DNA of 18,267 bases from CAIZIN01 sp964483025 (GTDB lineage: Bacteria > Patescibacteriota > Minisyncoccia > Phycocordibacterales > CAIZIN01). Position numbers and translations under genes: made by a program. Under the pieces are notes generated by a model. It was not told where the DNA came from. It ran no database searches and saw only the letters and a program-made list of their open reading frames with translations. Location of the stretch: positions 1 through 18,267 of the forward strand of contig CAYZZT010000012.1 in NCBI GenBank assembly GCA_964483025.1. The letters run 5' to 3'. Shown piece after piece: positions 13,029 to 18,267 of this stretch (position 1 is its first letter; the number at the start of each line of letters is the position of its first letter).

Positions 13029-14139
13029 CAATTATTCCTCCTCCTAAACAAACATCCCCATCATATATTACCAAAGATTGGCCAACTGAAACAAAATCTT
13101 GTTTATCAACAAAATTCACAATACAACCTTCTGCATCGTGAGGCTTAGCCTCAAGATTGATAGAACATCGGAAAAGTGGCTGACGATAACGAAATCTACA
13201 CATATATTCTTTCCCCAATTCTGGCTTTACTATCCAATTCACATCCCGAAGAATCACACCATGGCTCGAACTATTTTGAATTTCGATTTTTGAATCAGAA
13301 ACAGTAATTATATTTTTTTCTATATCTTTAGAAACAATATAAAAAGGTCCGGTGTCTGTATCTTTTTTATTAATTGTAAAACCATGTCTTTCACCAAGAG
13401 TATATAAATGAACTCCATCATGTACGCCAATAATTTGACCCTCTATATTTAATACACTTCCTTCTTTTTTAGGAATTGTATGTGAAAGAAATTCATCTAA
13501 ATCAACTTTACCAAGAAAACACAATCCTTGACTATCCTTTTTCTCACCAGTAAAAAGTTTATATTTCTTTGCAATTTTCCTTACTTCAGGTTTATCAATT
13601 TCCCCAATTGGAAAAAGAGTTTTTTCTAATTGCTCTTTAGAAACCGCCCAAAGAAAATAACTCTGATCCTTATTCCCATCCTCTCCCTTTAGTAATTGAA
13701 TTTCTGGATTTATGTTATGTGTTATGTGTTTTGTGTTATGTGTTGTTCTCGCATAGTGCCCCGTTGCTACAAAGTCCGCGCCACGCTTCATTGCAAAATC
13801 AAAAAAAGTTCCAAATTTTACGTATTTATTGCACATCACATCAGGGTTTGGTGTACGCCCAGCTTTATATTCAGAAATCATATAATCAATAACATTTTTC
13901 TTATACGACTCTTCCGCATCACAAGTCAAAAATGGAATTCCCAAATGAGCTGCCACTCGCATCGCATCTCTTCTTTCTTCTTTCCAATCACATTTCAAAA
14001 AATCAGGATACCAACCTTTTATAAAGACCCCCGTGACATCCGCTCCAGCTTCAATCAAAAGAGCAGCAGCCACAGAGCTGTCTACCCCTCCAGATAAGCC
14101 TATATATATTTTTTTGTTTTTCAAATTTTGTTTACTCAC
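13015..14139 (-). CDS. mnmA: tRNA-specific 2-thiouridylase MnmA
   Basis: 374 residues, normal length. The N-terminal PP-loop ATPase has GLSGGVDSSVAA (14-25). The catalytic cysteines are C103 in NPDVMCNKYVKFG and C207 in KDSQGLCFLG. DQSYFLW (158-164), TGHYAR (126-131) and the C-terminal LGERHGF and EGCIVNF segments are all family hallmarks. It 2-thiolates the wobble uridine of tRNA-Lys, -Glu and -Gln using a sulfur donor. The start is GTG at 14139, about one base after the predicted transcription start. Residues about 133-143 (HNTKHITHNI) are coded by an in-frame low-complexity repeat inserted just after TGHYAR; see the repeat at 13711. Confidence 0.97.
   Translation of the reverse strand: MSKQNLKNKKIYIGLSGGVDSSVAAALLIEAGADVTGVFIKGWYPDFLKCDWKEERRDAMRVAAHLGIPFLTCDAEESYKKNVIDYMISEYKAGRTPNPDVMCNKYVKFGTFFDFAMKRGADFVATGHYARTTHNTKHITHNINPEIQLLKGEDGNKDQSYFLWAVSKEQLEKTLFPIGEIDKPEVRKIAKKYKLFTGEKKDSQGLCFLGKVDLDEFLSHTIPKKEGSVLNIEGQIIGVHDGVHLYTLGERHGFTINKKDTDTGPFYIVSKDIEKNIITVSDSKIEIQNSSSHGVILRDVNWIVKPELGKEYMCRFRYRQPLFRCSINLEAKPHDAEGCIVNFVDKQDFVSVGQSLVIYDGDVCLGGGIIDAVL
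13711..13744. repeat. ATAACACATAACAC low-complexity repeat inside mnmA
   Basis: On the minus strand, AACACATAACACAAAACACA then TAACACATAACATA codes for the His/Asn/Thr/Ile-rich stretch after TGHYARTT. The same AACACATAAC/ATATAAC wording occurs at 17448-17477 outside genes, so this is a dispersed repeat that has entered a coding sequence in frame. Confidence 0.75.
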
Positions 14140-14146
14140 GTTTGTA

Positions 14147-14174
14147 TTTATAGCAATTTACAACTAAATATCAA
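14147..14174 (-). promoter_or_regulatory. promoter of mnmA, leaderless
   Basis: TTGATA (14174-14169), a 16-base spacer ending in TGC, and TATAAA (14152-14147). TACAAAC separates the -10 from the GTG start, so the transcript begins at, or one base before, the start codon. Confidence 0.7.
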
Positions 14175-14180
14175 ATGATT

Positions 14181-14208
14181 CTGGATCCCCGCATTCGCGA
14201 GGATGACA
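14181..14208. repeat. TGGATCCCCGC...GAGGATGACA hairpin repeat
   Basis: The cleanest copy of the family in the window (CTGGATCCCCGCATTCGCGA then GGATGACA). It lies immediately upstream of the mnmA promoter, and its ATGACA end merges into the left arm of the plus-strand terminator-like hairpin. Confidence 0.8.
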
Positions 14209-14250
14209 CAAAACATAATCGCTTCGTTCGTTGTTTTGTGTCATTTTTTT
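14203..14250 (+). terminator. orphan plus-strand terminator-like hairpin
   Basis: ATGACACAAAACA (14203-14215) pairs perfectly with TGTTTTGTGTCAT (14232-14244) and is followed by seven T. It points along the plus strand, where no gene lies upstream. It could stop antisense transcription or end an unseen small RNA. Confidence 0.55.
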
Positions 14251-14392
14251 ACCTTTTAAATTCTGCATTTATTCAATAGTTATATCATAAATTTAAGTAA
14301 AAGCTAAAGCGGTCGATTATTAGTTATTTTATCTTAAGTTCAAAGCACCTTAATTAAATCTTTTTATTCCTCTTATCTCCATTCTCAAATTT

Positions 14393-14540
14393 GCTATTGT
14401 TTACGATAGCATTCACTAGATAACGGATTCTAATATGCTATTGTTTACGATAGCATTCGTTAAGAAGAATTCTAATATGCTATTGTTTACGATAGCATTC
14501 ACTAGATAACGGATTCTAATATGCTATTGTTTACGATAGC
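14393..14540. promoter_or_regulatory. array of four operator-like 18-bp palindromes
   Basis: GCTATTGTTTACGATAGC occurs four times with no change at 14393-14410, 14437-14454, 14479-14496 and 14523-14540. Starts are 44, 42 and 44 bases apart, about four helical turns each. Spacers 1 and 3 are identical (ATTCACTAGATAACGGATTC then TAATAT); spacer 2 differs (ATTCGTTAAGAAGAATTCTA then ATAT). The same site flanks the adjacent TrpR-like gene, so these are its likely binding sites. The remaining bases of the 14140-14560 gap hold the mnmA promoter and about 140 AT-rich bases with nothing recognised. Confidence 0.8.
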
Positions 14541-14560
14541 ATTATTTATATTCACAGATT

Positions 14561-14980
14561 CTATTTTGGATACTTATTATTTCGTAAGTATTCAAAACTG
14601 GCCCCTCTAGGCCGAGTTGGTAAAAGTTCGTGTCTTAAAATCAGAATCTTTTTGATTATCTTTCTTCTTGTTTCTTTATCCCCAAAGAAATCATCAATAA
14701 TGTTATATGAATTCCTTTTTAGAGCGACAGAAGCTCTTGTAACAGTGGCGGGACTAACATTGAGAGAATTACTGATTACGCGGTTTGATAATCCTTCTTT
14801 AAGCATTATTATGATAGCCAATCTTTTTGCTAGCATCATTTTTTCGGATTCAGTAAATAATTCATTCACAAATAATATACTCTTTTCCTTATTATCCAGA
14901 CAAATCAACGAGGAAACAAATTGACCATATATTTTATTATAAACATTTTTGTCAATCCTAATATTAGTGAGATTCTTCAT
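14561..14980 (-). CDS. TrpR/YerC-like transcriptional repressor
   Basis: 139 residues from the ATG at 14980. The core LFTESEKMMLAKRLAIIIMLKEGLSNRVISNSLNVSPATVTRAS (about 42-84) matches the TrpR/YerC family: helices with L..E.E...LA.R..I...L..G.S.R.I...L.VS.ATVTR, the last part being the helix-turn-helix. A helical N-terminal arm (1-40) and a basic C-terminal tail follow the family plan but are longer than in TrpR. An upstream TTG at 14998 would lie inside the -10 region, so ATG is preferred. Six copies of one palindrome surround the gene, pointing to autoregulation. No trp genes are present, so the ligand, if any, is unknown. Confidence 0.85.
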   Translation of the reverse strand: MKNLTNIRIDKNVYNKIYGQFVSSLICLDNKEKSILFVNELFTESEKMMLAKRLAIIIMLKEGLSNRVISNSLNVSPATVTRASVALKRNSYNIIDDFFGDKETRRKIIKKILILRHELLPTRPRGASFEYLRNNKYPK

Positions 14981-14986
14981 AGAATA

Positions 14987-14992
14987 ATTATA
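14987..14992 (-). promoter_or_regulatory. -10 box of the TrpR-like gene, leaderless
   Basis: TATAAT (14992-14987) is followed by six bases (TATTCT) and the ATG at 14980, which places the transcript start on the A of ATG. The -35 position falls at about 15010-15015, inside operator 15011-15028, so repressor binding should block polymerase. Confidence 0.65.
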
Positions 14993-15010
14993 AACCAATA
15001 AAAAATATTT

Positions 15011-15028
15011 GCTATTGTAAACAATAGC
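15011..15028. promoter_or_regulatory. operator palindrome 5
   Basis: GCTATTGTAAACAATAGC is a perfect palindrome apart from the central bases. It overlaps the -35 region of the leaderless TrpR-like promoter. It differs from the four-site array only in central TT to AA and one G to A, both keeping the symmetry. Confidence 0.8.
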
Positions 15029-15044
15029 ATGCCGTGTAGCAATA

Positions 15045-15072
15045 TATATATAAATAAATAAATTTTATGCAA
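15045..15072 (-). promoter_or_regulatory. second candidate promoter of the TrpR-like gene
   Basis: TTGCAT (15072-15067), a 16-base spacer and TATATA (15050-15045). Operator 6 lies 10 bases upstream and operator 5 downstream of its start, the layout expected for a repression loop. The region is very AT-rich, so chance is possible. Confidence 0.35.
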
Positions 15073-15082
15073 TATCAAAAAT

Positions 15083-15100
15083 GCTATTGTTTACGATAGC
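15083..15100. promoter_or_regulatory. operator palindrome 6, possible mltG terminator
   Basis: GCTATTGTTTACGATAGC, identical to the array copies. It is flanked by A and T runs (AAAAAT...ATTTTTT), so as RNA it could also form a terminator hairpin after mltG, whose stop is 48 bases upstream. Confidence 0.75.
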
Positions 15101-15148
15101 ATTTTTTATATAAACCTTAAATTAAATTTTCATTACCAATAATTAATT

Positions 15149-16138
15149 TTATTTAATATATTTCTCTTTGTTTTTCCTATGTTCCTCAAAAGTCACAGCA
15201 TAATGCATAATGCCATTTTTGTCGGAAAGATAATATAAATATTTATTTGTAGTTGGAAACATAGAAGCATTAATTGCAAGAATTCCTGGATTATTTATGG
15301 GCGTCGGAGGGAGGCCTTTATTTATATACGTATTATATGGAGAATCAATTTTCAAATCAGCTTTAGTAATTTCTGAAGACGCTTTCCCATTTATAAACAT
15401 AAAAACAGTATCCACCTGAAGTGGCATTCCAATACTAATCCTCCTCCAAAGAATATCAGCAATCATTTTTCTGTCTTCATCATTACTTGCCTCTCCCTCT
15501 ATTATAGAAGCCATTGTAATAATTTCATTCAAGTCTTTCGAAGTTTTTGAATTACTTAAATCTATATTTGATGTCTGATGCAAAAAATTATCTTCTAGCA
15601 TCTTAATTATATCAATAGTAGAAGCAGAATATGGTATAAAATATGTATCTGGAAATAAATAGCCCTCCCTTGAAAGTACTTCCCTTTCAAATTCTACTTT
15701 ATTTATATTTATAAACTCTGGACCAAATAAATTAACCAGATCTCTACCACGCATTCCCTCTATGATTGTAATTTTTTTCACTGGCACACCATAATCAGCA
15801 TTAATTATTCTTTTCACAACTTTAAATACATTATCTGTTCCATCAAATAAATAAGGGCCAGCTTTAATATTATTTTCACCATTTAAAAGAATCGCAACAA
15901 TTCGAAATACTTCTTCTGAACGAATAATTTTATCTTGTTTTAAAAGCTCTGAAATTTGCATTAGTGAAAGCCCGCTTGGAATATCTACATTAATCTTATT
16001 TTTTTTATTAGATGGCCCTGACATTAAAAAAGATAAAAAAATAATAATGACTATGCAAATACCAATAATCTGCACATATTTTTTATGTGTTTTAAGGAAA
16101 TCTTTAATTATTGGAATGTATTTATAAAGGTATTGCAT
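15149..16138 (-). CDS. mltG: endolytic murein transglycosylase MltG
   Basis: 329 residues from ATG 16138. A short cytoplasmic start and one membrane helix (about 21-40, YVQIIGICIVIIIFLSFLMS) precede a LysM-like region (about 48-115). The YceG catalytic domain follows, with GYLFPDTYF (159-167), ASIIEGEA (210-217, E214 the probable catalytic glutamate) and LPPTPINNPGILAINAS (276-292). MltG cuts nascent glycan strands at the membrane and sets their length. The chosen start is one base beyond the preceding gene's stop. A longer frame to 16252 would overlap that gene and carries no family features. It shares an operon with the 16140-17396 membrane protein. Confidence 0.94.
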   Translation of the reverse strand: MQYLYKYIPIIKDFLKTHKKYVQIIGICIVIIIFLSFLMSGPSNKKNKINVDIPSGLSLMQISELLKQDKIIRSEEVFRIVAILLNGENNIKAGPYLFDGTDNVFKVVKRIINADYGVPVKKITIIEGMRGRDLVNLFGPEFININKVEFEREVLSREGYLFPDTYFIPYSASTIDIIKMLEDNFLHQTSNIDLSNSKTSKDLNEIITMASIIEGEASNDEDRKMIADILWRRISIGMPLQVDTVFMFINGKASSEITKADLKIDSPYNTYINKGLPPTPINNPGILAINASMFPTTNKYLYYLSDKNGIMHYAVTFEEHRKNKEKYIK

Positions 16139-16139
16139 A

Positions 16140-17396
16140 CTAGATCGGCAAATTTGAAGGTGGTTCGGCTTTCTTTGACAATAGTCTTCCGAGAGTTGGT
16201 GTGCCCACAACTGTGCCTGGGAAATGAAAAATCGTAGCGAGCTCTTCAGCATTTAAAACAAAATGTTTTTCCTTATTTGGCGGGAAAAAATATGAACGTT
16301 TTTTATATCCAAATAATAGTTCTTGTTTCATTTTATTTACTCTTATATCATTCCAGTCCTGCCAAGGATAATCAAAAGATGTATTATTTGTTGGTTTAAA
16401 ATTATTTAAAGTTGGAGAATTAAAAGGCTTTAAAAGAGACATAAGCATAGGAATATTTGTACCATTAAAATCATCTTTTGAAGCCAAATATATTGAACGT
16501 ATACCAACATCAAAACCGGGTTTTGAAATACTTCTTTCCAAAGCAGAGATAATCTCCATTTGCCCCTTTGTTAGGTTTGGAAATCCCTCCTGCTCCTTAC
16601 CTGTTGCTATATCAGTATATTTAGTAGTATTTTCTTTTCGTATTTTCTTTACTTCCTCAAGTGCATCCTTTTTCCATTTATCCATTGTTGCATTCCACGA
16701 TGCCGGGTTCCACCAATTTCTTTTTGAACTATCTGGATCTTCATCTTTATGGGCCCTACAAATAATTTGAAACCAAAACTGCTCACCCCTTCCAAGTTGA
16801 CCAAAAAATTCTAAAACCTGTGAAATTGGATCTACCTTTTGTTCCTCTTTAGTAGCTGTTTCGTGCAAGCCATAATCAACATATGTTTTTATTGGATACG
16901 GATCAATTTTAGCTAATTTATATTCAGTACCAAAAAGCCCCATAGTGTTTGGATCATATTCAGGGATGCTCTTTGTATAATCAGAAACAAAAGAAACTTC
17001 TGCGCCCGGATATTGAGCATAGATTTGGGATTCTATATGTTTTTTCCACGCATCACGAGTCCAAATAAAAAAGTGTATATAGCCATCAATAGAAGCAATT
17101 TCTAAAGAAAACCATGCTCTTGTTTTACCAAGAAAATTTCTATCATACCAAGTAGACTCTCCACTAGTTTGCCAAATAGTATTTAAAAATAATTCCATTG
17201 CCACTGGTGATTTTGCTACTTCTTTTGGTACACGAATTTCTAACATTACATATTTTTGTGCTGCAAAAAATCGCCTACGATTATATCGAACAAACAAATA
17301 CCAGAAAATATAGCCCAATAAAAAAGGAAGCCAAAGTGGAGCTGTAATCCAAATATAGTTTAAAGAAATTAAAAGAAGATCATTTGAACCGGTCAT
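16140..17396 (-). CDS. membrane protein resembling CPR type IV secretion-associated proteins
   Basis: 418 residues. A membrane segment at about 14-36 (WITAPLWLPFLLGYIFWYLF) is followed by an Arg-rich turn and a large soluble domain. MLEIRVPKEVAKSPVAMELFLNTIWQTSGESTWYDR and the ending LNAEELATIFHFPGTVVGTP, then TLGRLLSKKAEPPSNLP, are well-preserved-looking motifs. They resemble the region before the ATPase domain in VirD4/TraD/VirB4-like proteins (LFHLP...TP.....KA.PP.NLP). No Walker A or B motif is present. I recall such proteins as a DUF (perhaps DUF8128) common in CPR, usually near secretion ATPases; none is in this window. A leaderless promoter precedes it, and mltG follows after one base. 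Confidence 0.6.
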   Translation of the reverse strand: MTGSNDLLLISLNYIWITAPLWLPFLLGYIFWYLFVRYNRRRFFAAQKYVMLEIRVPKEVAKSPVAMELFLNTIWQTSGESTWYDRNFLGKTRAWFSLEIASIDGYIHFFIWTRDAWKKHIESQIYAQYPGAEVSFVSDYTKSIPEYDPNTMGLFGTEYKLAKIDPYPIKTYVDYGLHETATKEEQKVDPISQVLEFFGQLGRGEQFWFQIICRAHKDEDPDSSKRNWWNPASWNATMDKWKKDALEEVKKIRKENTTKYTDIATGKEQEGFPNLTKGQMEIISALERSISKPGFDVGIRSIYLASKDDFNGTNIPMLMSLLKPFNSPTLNNFKPTNNTSFDYPWQDWNDIRVNKMKQELLFGYKKRSYFFPPNKEKHFVLNAEELATIFHFPGTVVGTPTLGRLLSKKAEPPSNLPI

Positions 17397-17403
17397 TGGG
17401 TAT

Positions 17404-17432
17404 ATTATAACTCAAATAAATTTTTAAAACAA
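17404..17432 (-). promoter_or_regulatory. promoter of the membrane protein-mltG pair, leaderless
   Basis: TTGTTT (17432-17427), a 17-base spacer and TATAAT (17409-17404). ATACCC and A follow, then the ATG at 17396, so the leader is zero or one base. Confidence 0.7.
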
Positions 17433-17447
17433 AATTTATTTAAATAT

Positions 17448-17477
17448 AACATATAACACATAACATATAACAAAATA
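17448..17477. repeat. ATAACACATAAC low-complexity repeat
   Basis: AACATATAACACATAACATA followed by TAACAAAATAC. It has the same wording as the insert in mnmA at 13711-13744. It lies between the terminator of the small exported protein and the next promoter. Confidence 0.65.
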
Positions 17478-17510
17478 CAAATGCACTTCGGAAAATTTCT
17501 TTTGTGATAA

Positions 17511-17545
17511 AAGAAAAAGTCGCGTCTACAGATGGGCGCGACTTT
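17511..17545 (-). terminator. terminator of the small exported protein gene
   Basis: AAAGTCGCG (17545-17537) pairs perfectly with CGCGACTTT (17524-17516) across a 12-base loop, then TTCTTTT follows. It begins 18 bases after the stop codon. Confidence 0.85.
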
Positions 17546-17563
17546 GGAAAACGAGCAGGTGGG

Positions 17564-17866
17564 TTACTTTGTAACTTCGACGAGGTCTGGAAGCGGGAGC
17601 AGTTCCCGTTTGCCTTGCCCAATACCGACAATTCGATATTTCCCGACTTTTGGTTGTTCGCCAGAGAACTTGAAAGTGTAGTACATAGTCGATGATGAAC
17701 CAACCTTCGCAAGGAAGGTATTACCCTCACCAATGTACAAAAACTCGATGTTCTGACCTTCTGACGGGGTTCCTTGGTTTGGTTTACCAACACCAGCAGA
17801 ACGCCCAATTCTCGCACTAAATAAAAAGACGACAACTGAATATAATGCCAAAATAATATATCTCAT
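17564..17866 (-). CDS. small exported or membrane-anchored protein, unknown function
   Basis: 100 residues, not recognised. The first 23 residues (MRYIILALYSVVVFLFSARI then GRS) form a hydrophobic helix suited to a signal sequence or anchor. A Gly/Pro-rich stretch (about 24-38) follows, then a compact region with alternating polar and hydrophobic residues (NIEFLYIGEGNTFLAKV, MYYTFKFSG, KYRIVGIGQGKRELLPLPDLVEV) that reads like a small beta-barrel. No cysteines occur. It has its own promoter and terminator, a leader of about 70 bases, and higher G+C than its neighbours (32 of 60 bases at 17581-17640). Its layout matches the two other isolated genes of the window. Confidence 0.7.
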   Translation of the reverse strand: MRYIILALYSVVVFLFSARIGRSAGVGKPNQGTPSEGQNIEFLYIGEGNTFLAKVGSSSTMYYTFKFSGEQPKVGKYRIVGIGQGKRELLPLPDLVEVTK

Positions 17867-17943
17867 GTTTTGGTTTTCTACTGCTCAAAACTCAAGAATC
17901 CAACCGCGGACTCACAAGCTTTGATTTGTTCTATTACTTTTAT

Positions 17944-17972
17944 ATTATACCATGATACAAATATAATTGCAA
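17944..17972 (-). promoter_or_regulatory. promoter of the small exported protein gene
   Basis: TTGCAA (17972-17967), a 17-base spacer and a perfect TATAAT (17949-17944). The predicted start is near 17937. Confidence 0.85.
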
Positions 17973-17989
17973 ATTTCTGCATTCCACTC

Positions 17990-18076
17990 CGCCAAAAATG
18001 GCTCTACTAAGACCTTTTTTGCGTAGCCAATTCAACTGACTGTATTCCGAGTAATCGAGGGATACAGCCTGCCACC
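17990..18076 (-). repeat. two-hairpin module, copy C
   Basis: On the minus strand: GGTGGCAGG, then the hairpin CTGTATCCC...GGAATACAG (18067-18040) and the linker TCAGTTGAATTGG, nearly identical to copy A. An imperfect hairpin CGCAAAAAAGG...CCATTTTTGGCG (18023-17990) follows, and the -35 box comes 18 bases later. Outer end to -35 is 104 bases, against 103 in copy B and 93 in copy A. Confidence 0.75.
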
Positions 18077-18246
18077 TCCTCCACTAAATTGCTATGTCAG
18101 AATAGTAGTCTTGTTTAAAATTAATCGAAGATGTAAGTTTTGTATTTAATGCGGGAGTGAAAGTATTACTTTTTGCGAGCATTTGCAGCCGAAAAGCATG
18201 GTCTTTTTGTACTCAAAAAGTTTTCGGCGAAACCGAAGCGAGCCAC
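18077..18246. other. gene-free stretch before the tRNA, with one stacked hairpin
   Basis: Mostly AT-rich sequence without a convincing frame. At 18188-18228 GCCGAAAA pairs with TTTTCGGC around an inner CTTTTTG/CAAAAAG hairpin whose loop reads TACT. That loop recalls the GTACTC loops of elements D, E and module B, so this may be another diverged family member. No clear plus-strand promoter for the tRNA was identified. Confidence 0.5.
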
Positions 18247-18267
18247 GGCAGGGTGGCGGAGCGGTCG
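18247..18267 (+). tRNA. 5' end of a tRNA gene, probably tRNA-Ser
   Basis: GGCAGGGTGGCGGAGCGGTC followed by G fits a tRNA start: a 7-base acceptor strand GGCAGGG, T8, G9, a D-stem beginning GCGG, A14 and the D-loop GG. The wording GGTGGCGGAGCGGTCG is typical of class II tRNA-Ser; Leu or Tyr cannot be excluded because the anticodon lies outside the window. It is the only gene seen on the plus strand. Confidence 0.7.

Noticed and set aside
14393..14540. CRISPR array (four 18-bp identical repeats with 24-26-bp spacers)
   Set aside because: Spacers 1 and 3 are identical, repeats are too short and palindromic, no cas genes are near, and the same site flanks the TrpR-like gene.
16139..16252. N-terminal extension of MltG by 38 residues
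   Set aside because: It would overlap the preceding gene by 113 bases and lacks family features; ATG at 16138 puts the membrane helix at the usual position.

Overview
The window looks like a chromosomal piece from a Candidate Phyla Radiation (Patescibacteria, probably Parcubacteria-type) bacterium. This is inferred from protein features, not from a database match. The clues are AT-rich genes with tight packing, a cysteine-free bL36, an alanyl-tRNA synthetase cut down to about 580 residues, an ATP-cone/PD-(D/E)xK fusion protein, a baseplate-J-like protein beside a PilM/FtsA-like ATPase, and many promoters whose start site falls on or next to the start codon. Every protein gene lies on the minus strand. 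The only plus-strand gene seen is the 5' end of a tRNA at the right edge.

Reading in gene direction (right to left): 18247-18267 is a tRNA start. 17564-17866 is a small exported protein with its own promoter and terminator. 15149-17396 holds a membrane protein resembling type IV secretion-associated CPR proteins, followed by the MltG murein transglycosylase. 14561-14980 is a TrpR/YerC-like repressor flanked by six near-identical 18-bp palindromes. 13015-14139 is mnmA (tRNA 2-thiouridylation), 11924-12757 the ATP-cone nuclease-like protein, and 9893-11638 alaS. 8598-9341 is a membrane-anchored HExxH protein. 5690-8289 is the PilM-like/baseplate-J-like pair. 1552-5618 is the operon infA-rpmJ-rpsM-rpsK-rpsD-rpoA-rplQ-rplM-rpsI, with a strong promoter in front of infA, a second in front of rpoA, and a strong terminator after rpsI. 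129-923 is a TrpF-like TIM-barrel protein.

The accessory signal is mainly in the intergenic DNA. Three isolated genes (129-923, 8598-9341, 17564-17866) share one architecture: a two-hairpin module beginning GGTGG, then a sigma70-type promoter, a single gene, and an intrinsic terminator. All three are visibly richer in G+C than their neighbours. They look like self-contained, possibly mobile single-gene cassettes. Around them sit cloverleaf-like palindromic elements sharing GTACTC/GAGTAC loops and the flank GTGGCAGGCT, about ten copies of a TGGATYCCCGC...GRATGACA hairpin repeat, and two copies of a CCGAAATCCGAAGCACGAAA-type repeat.

The second notable system is the TrpR-like repressor. Two operators flank its likely promoters. 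Four more form a 44/42/44-bp-phased array between its 3' end and mnmA.
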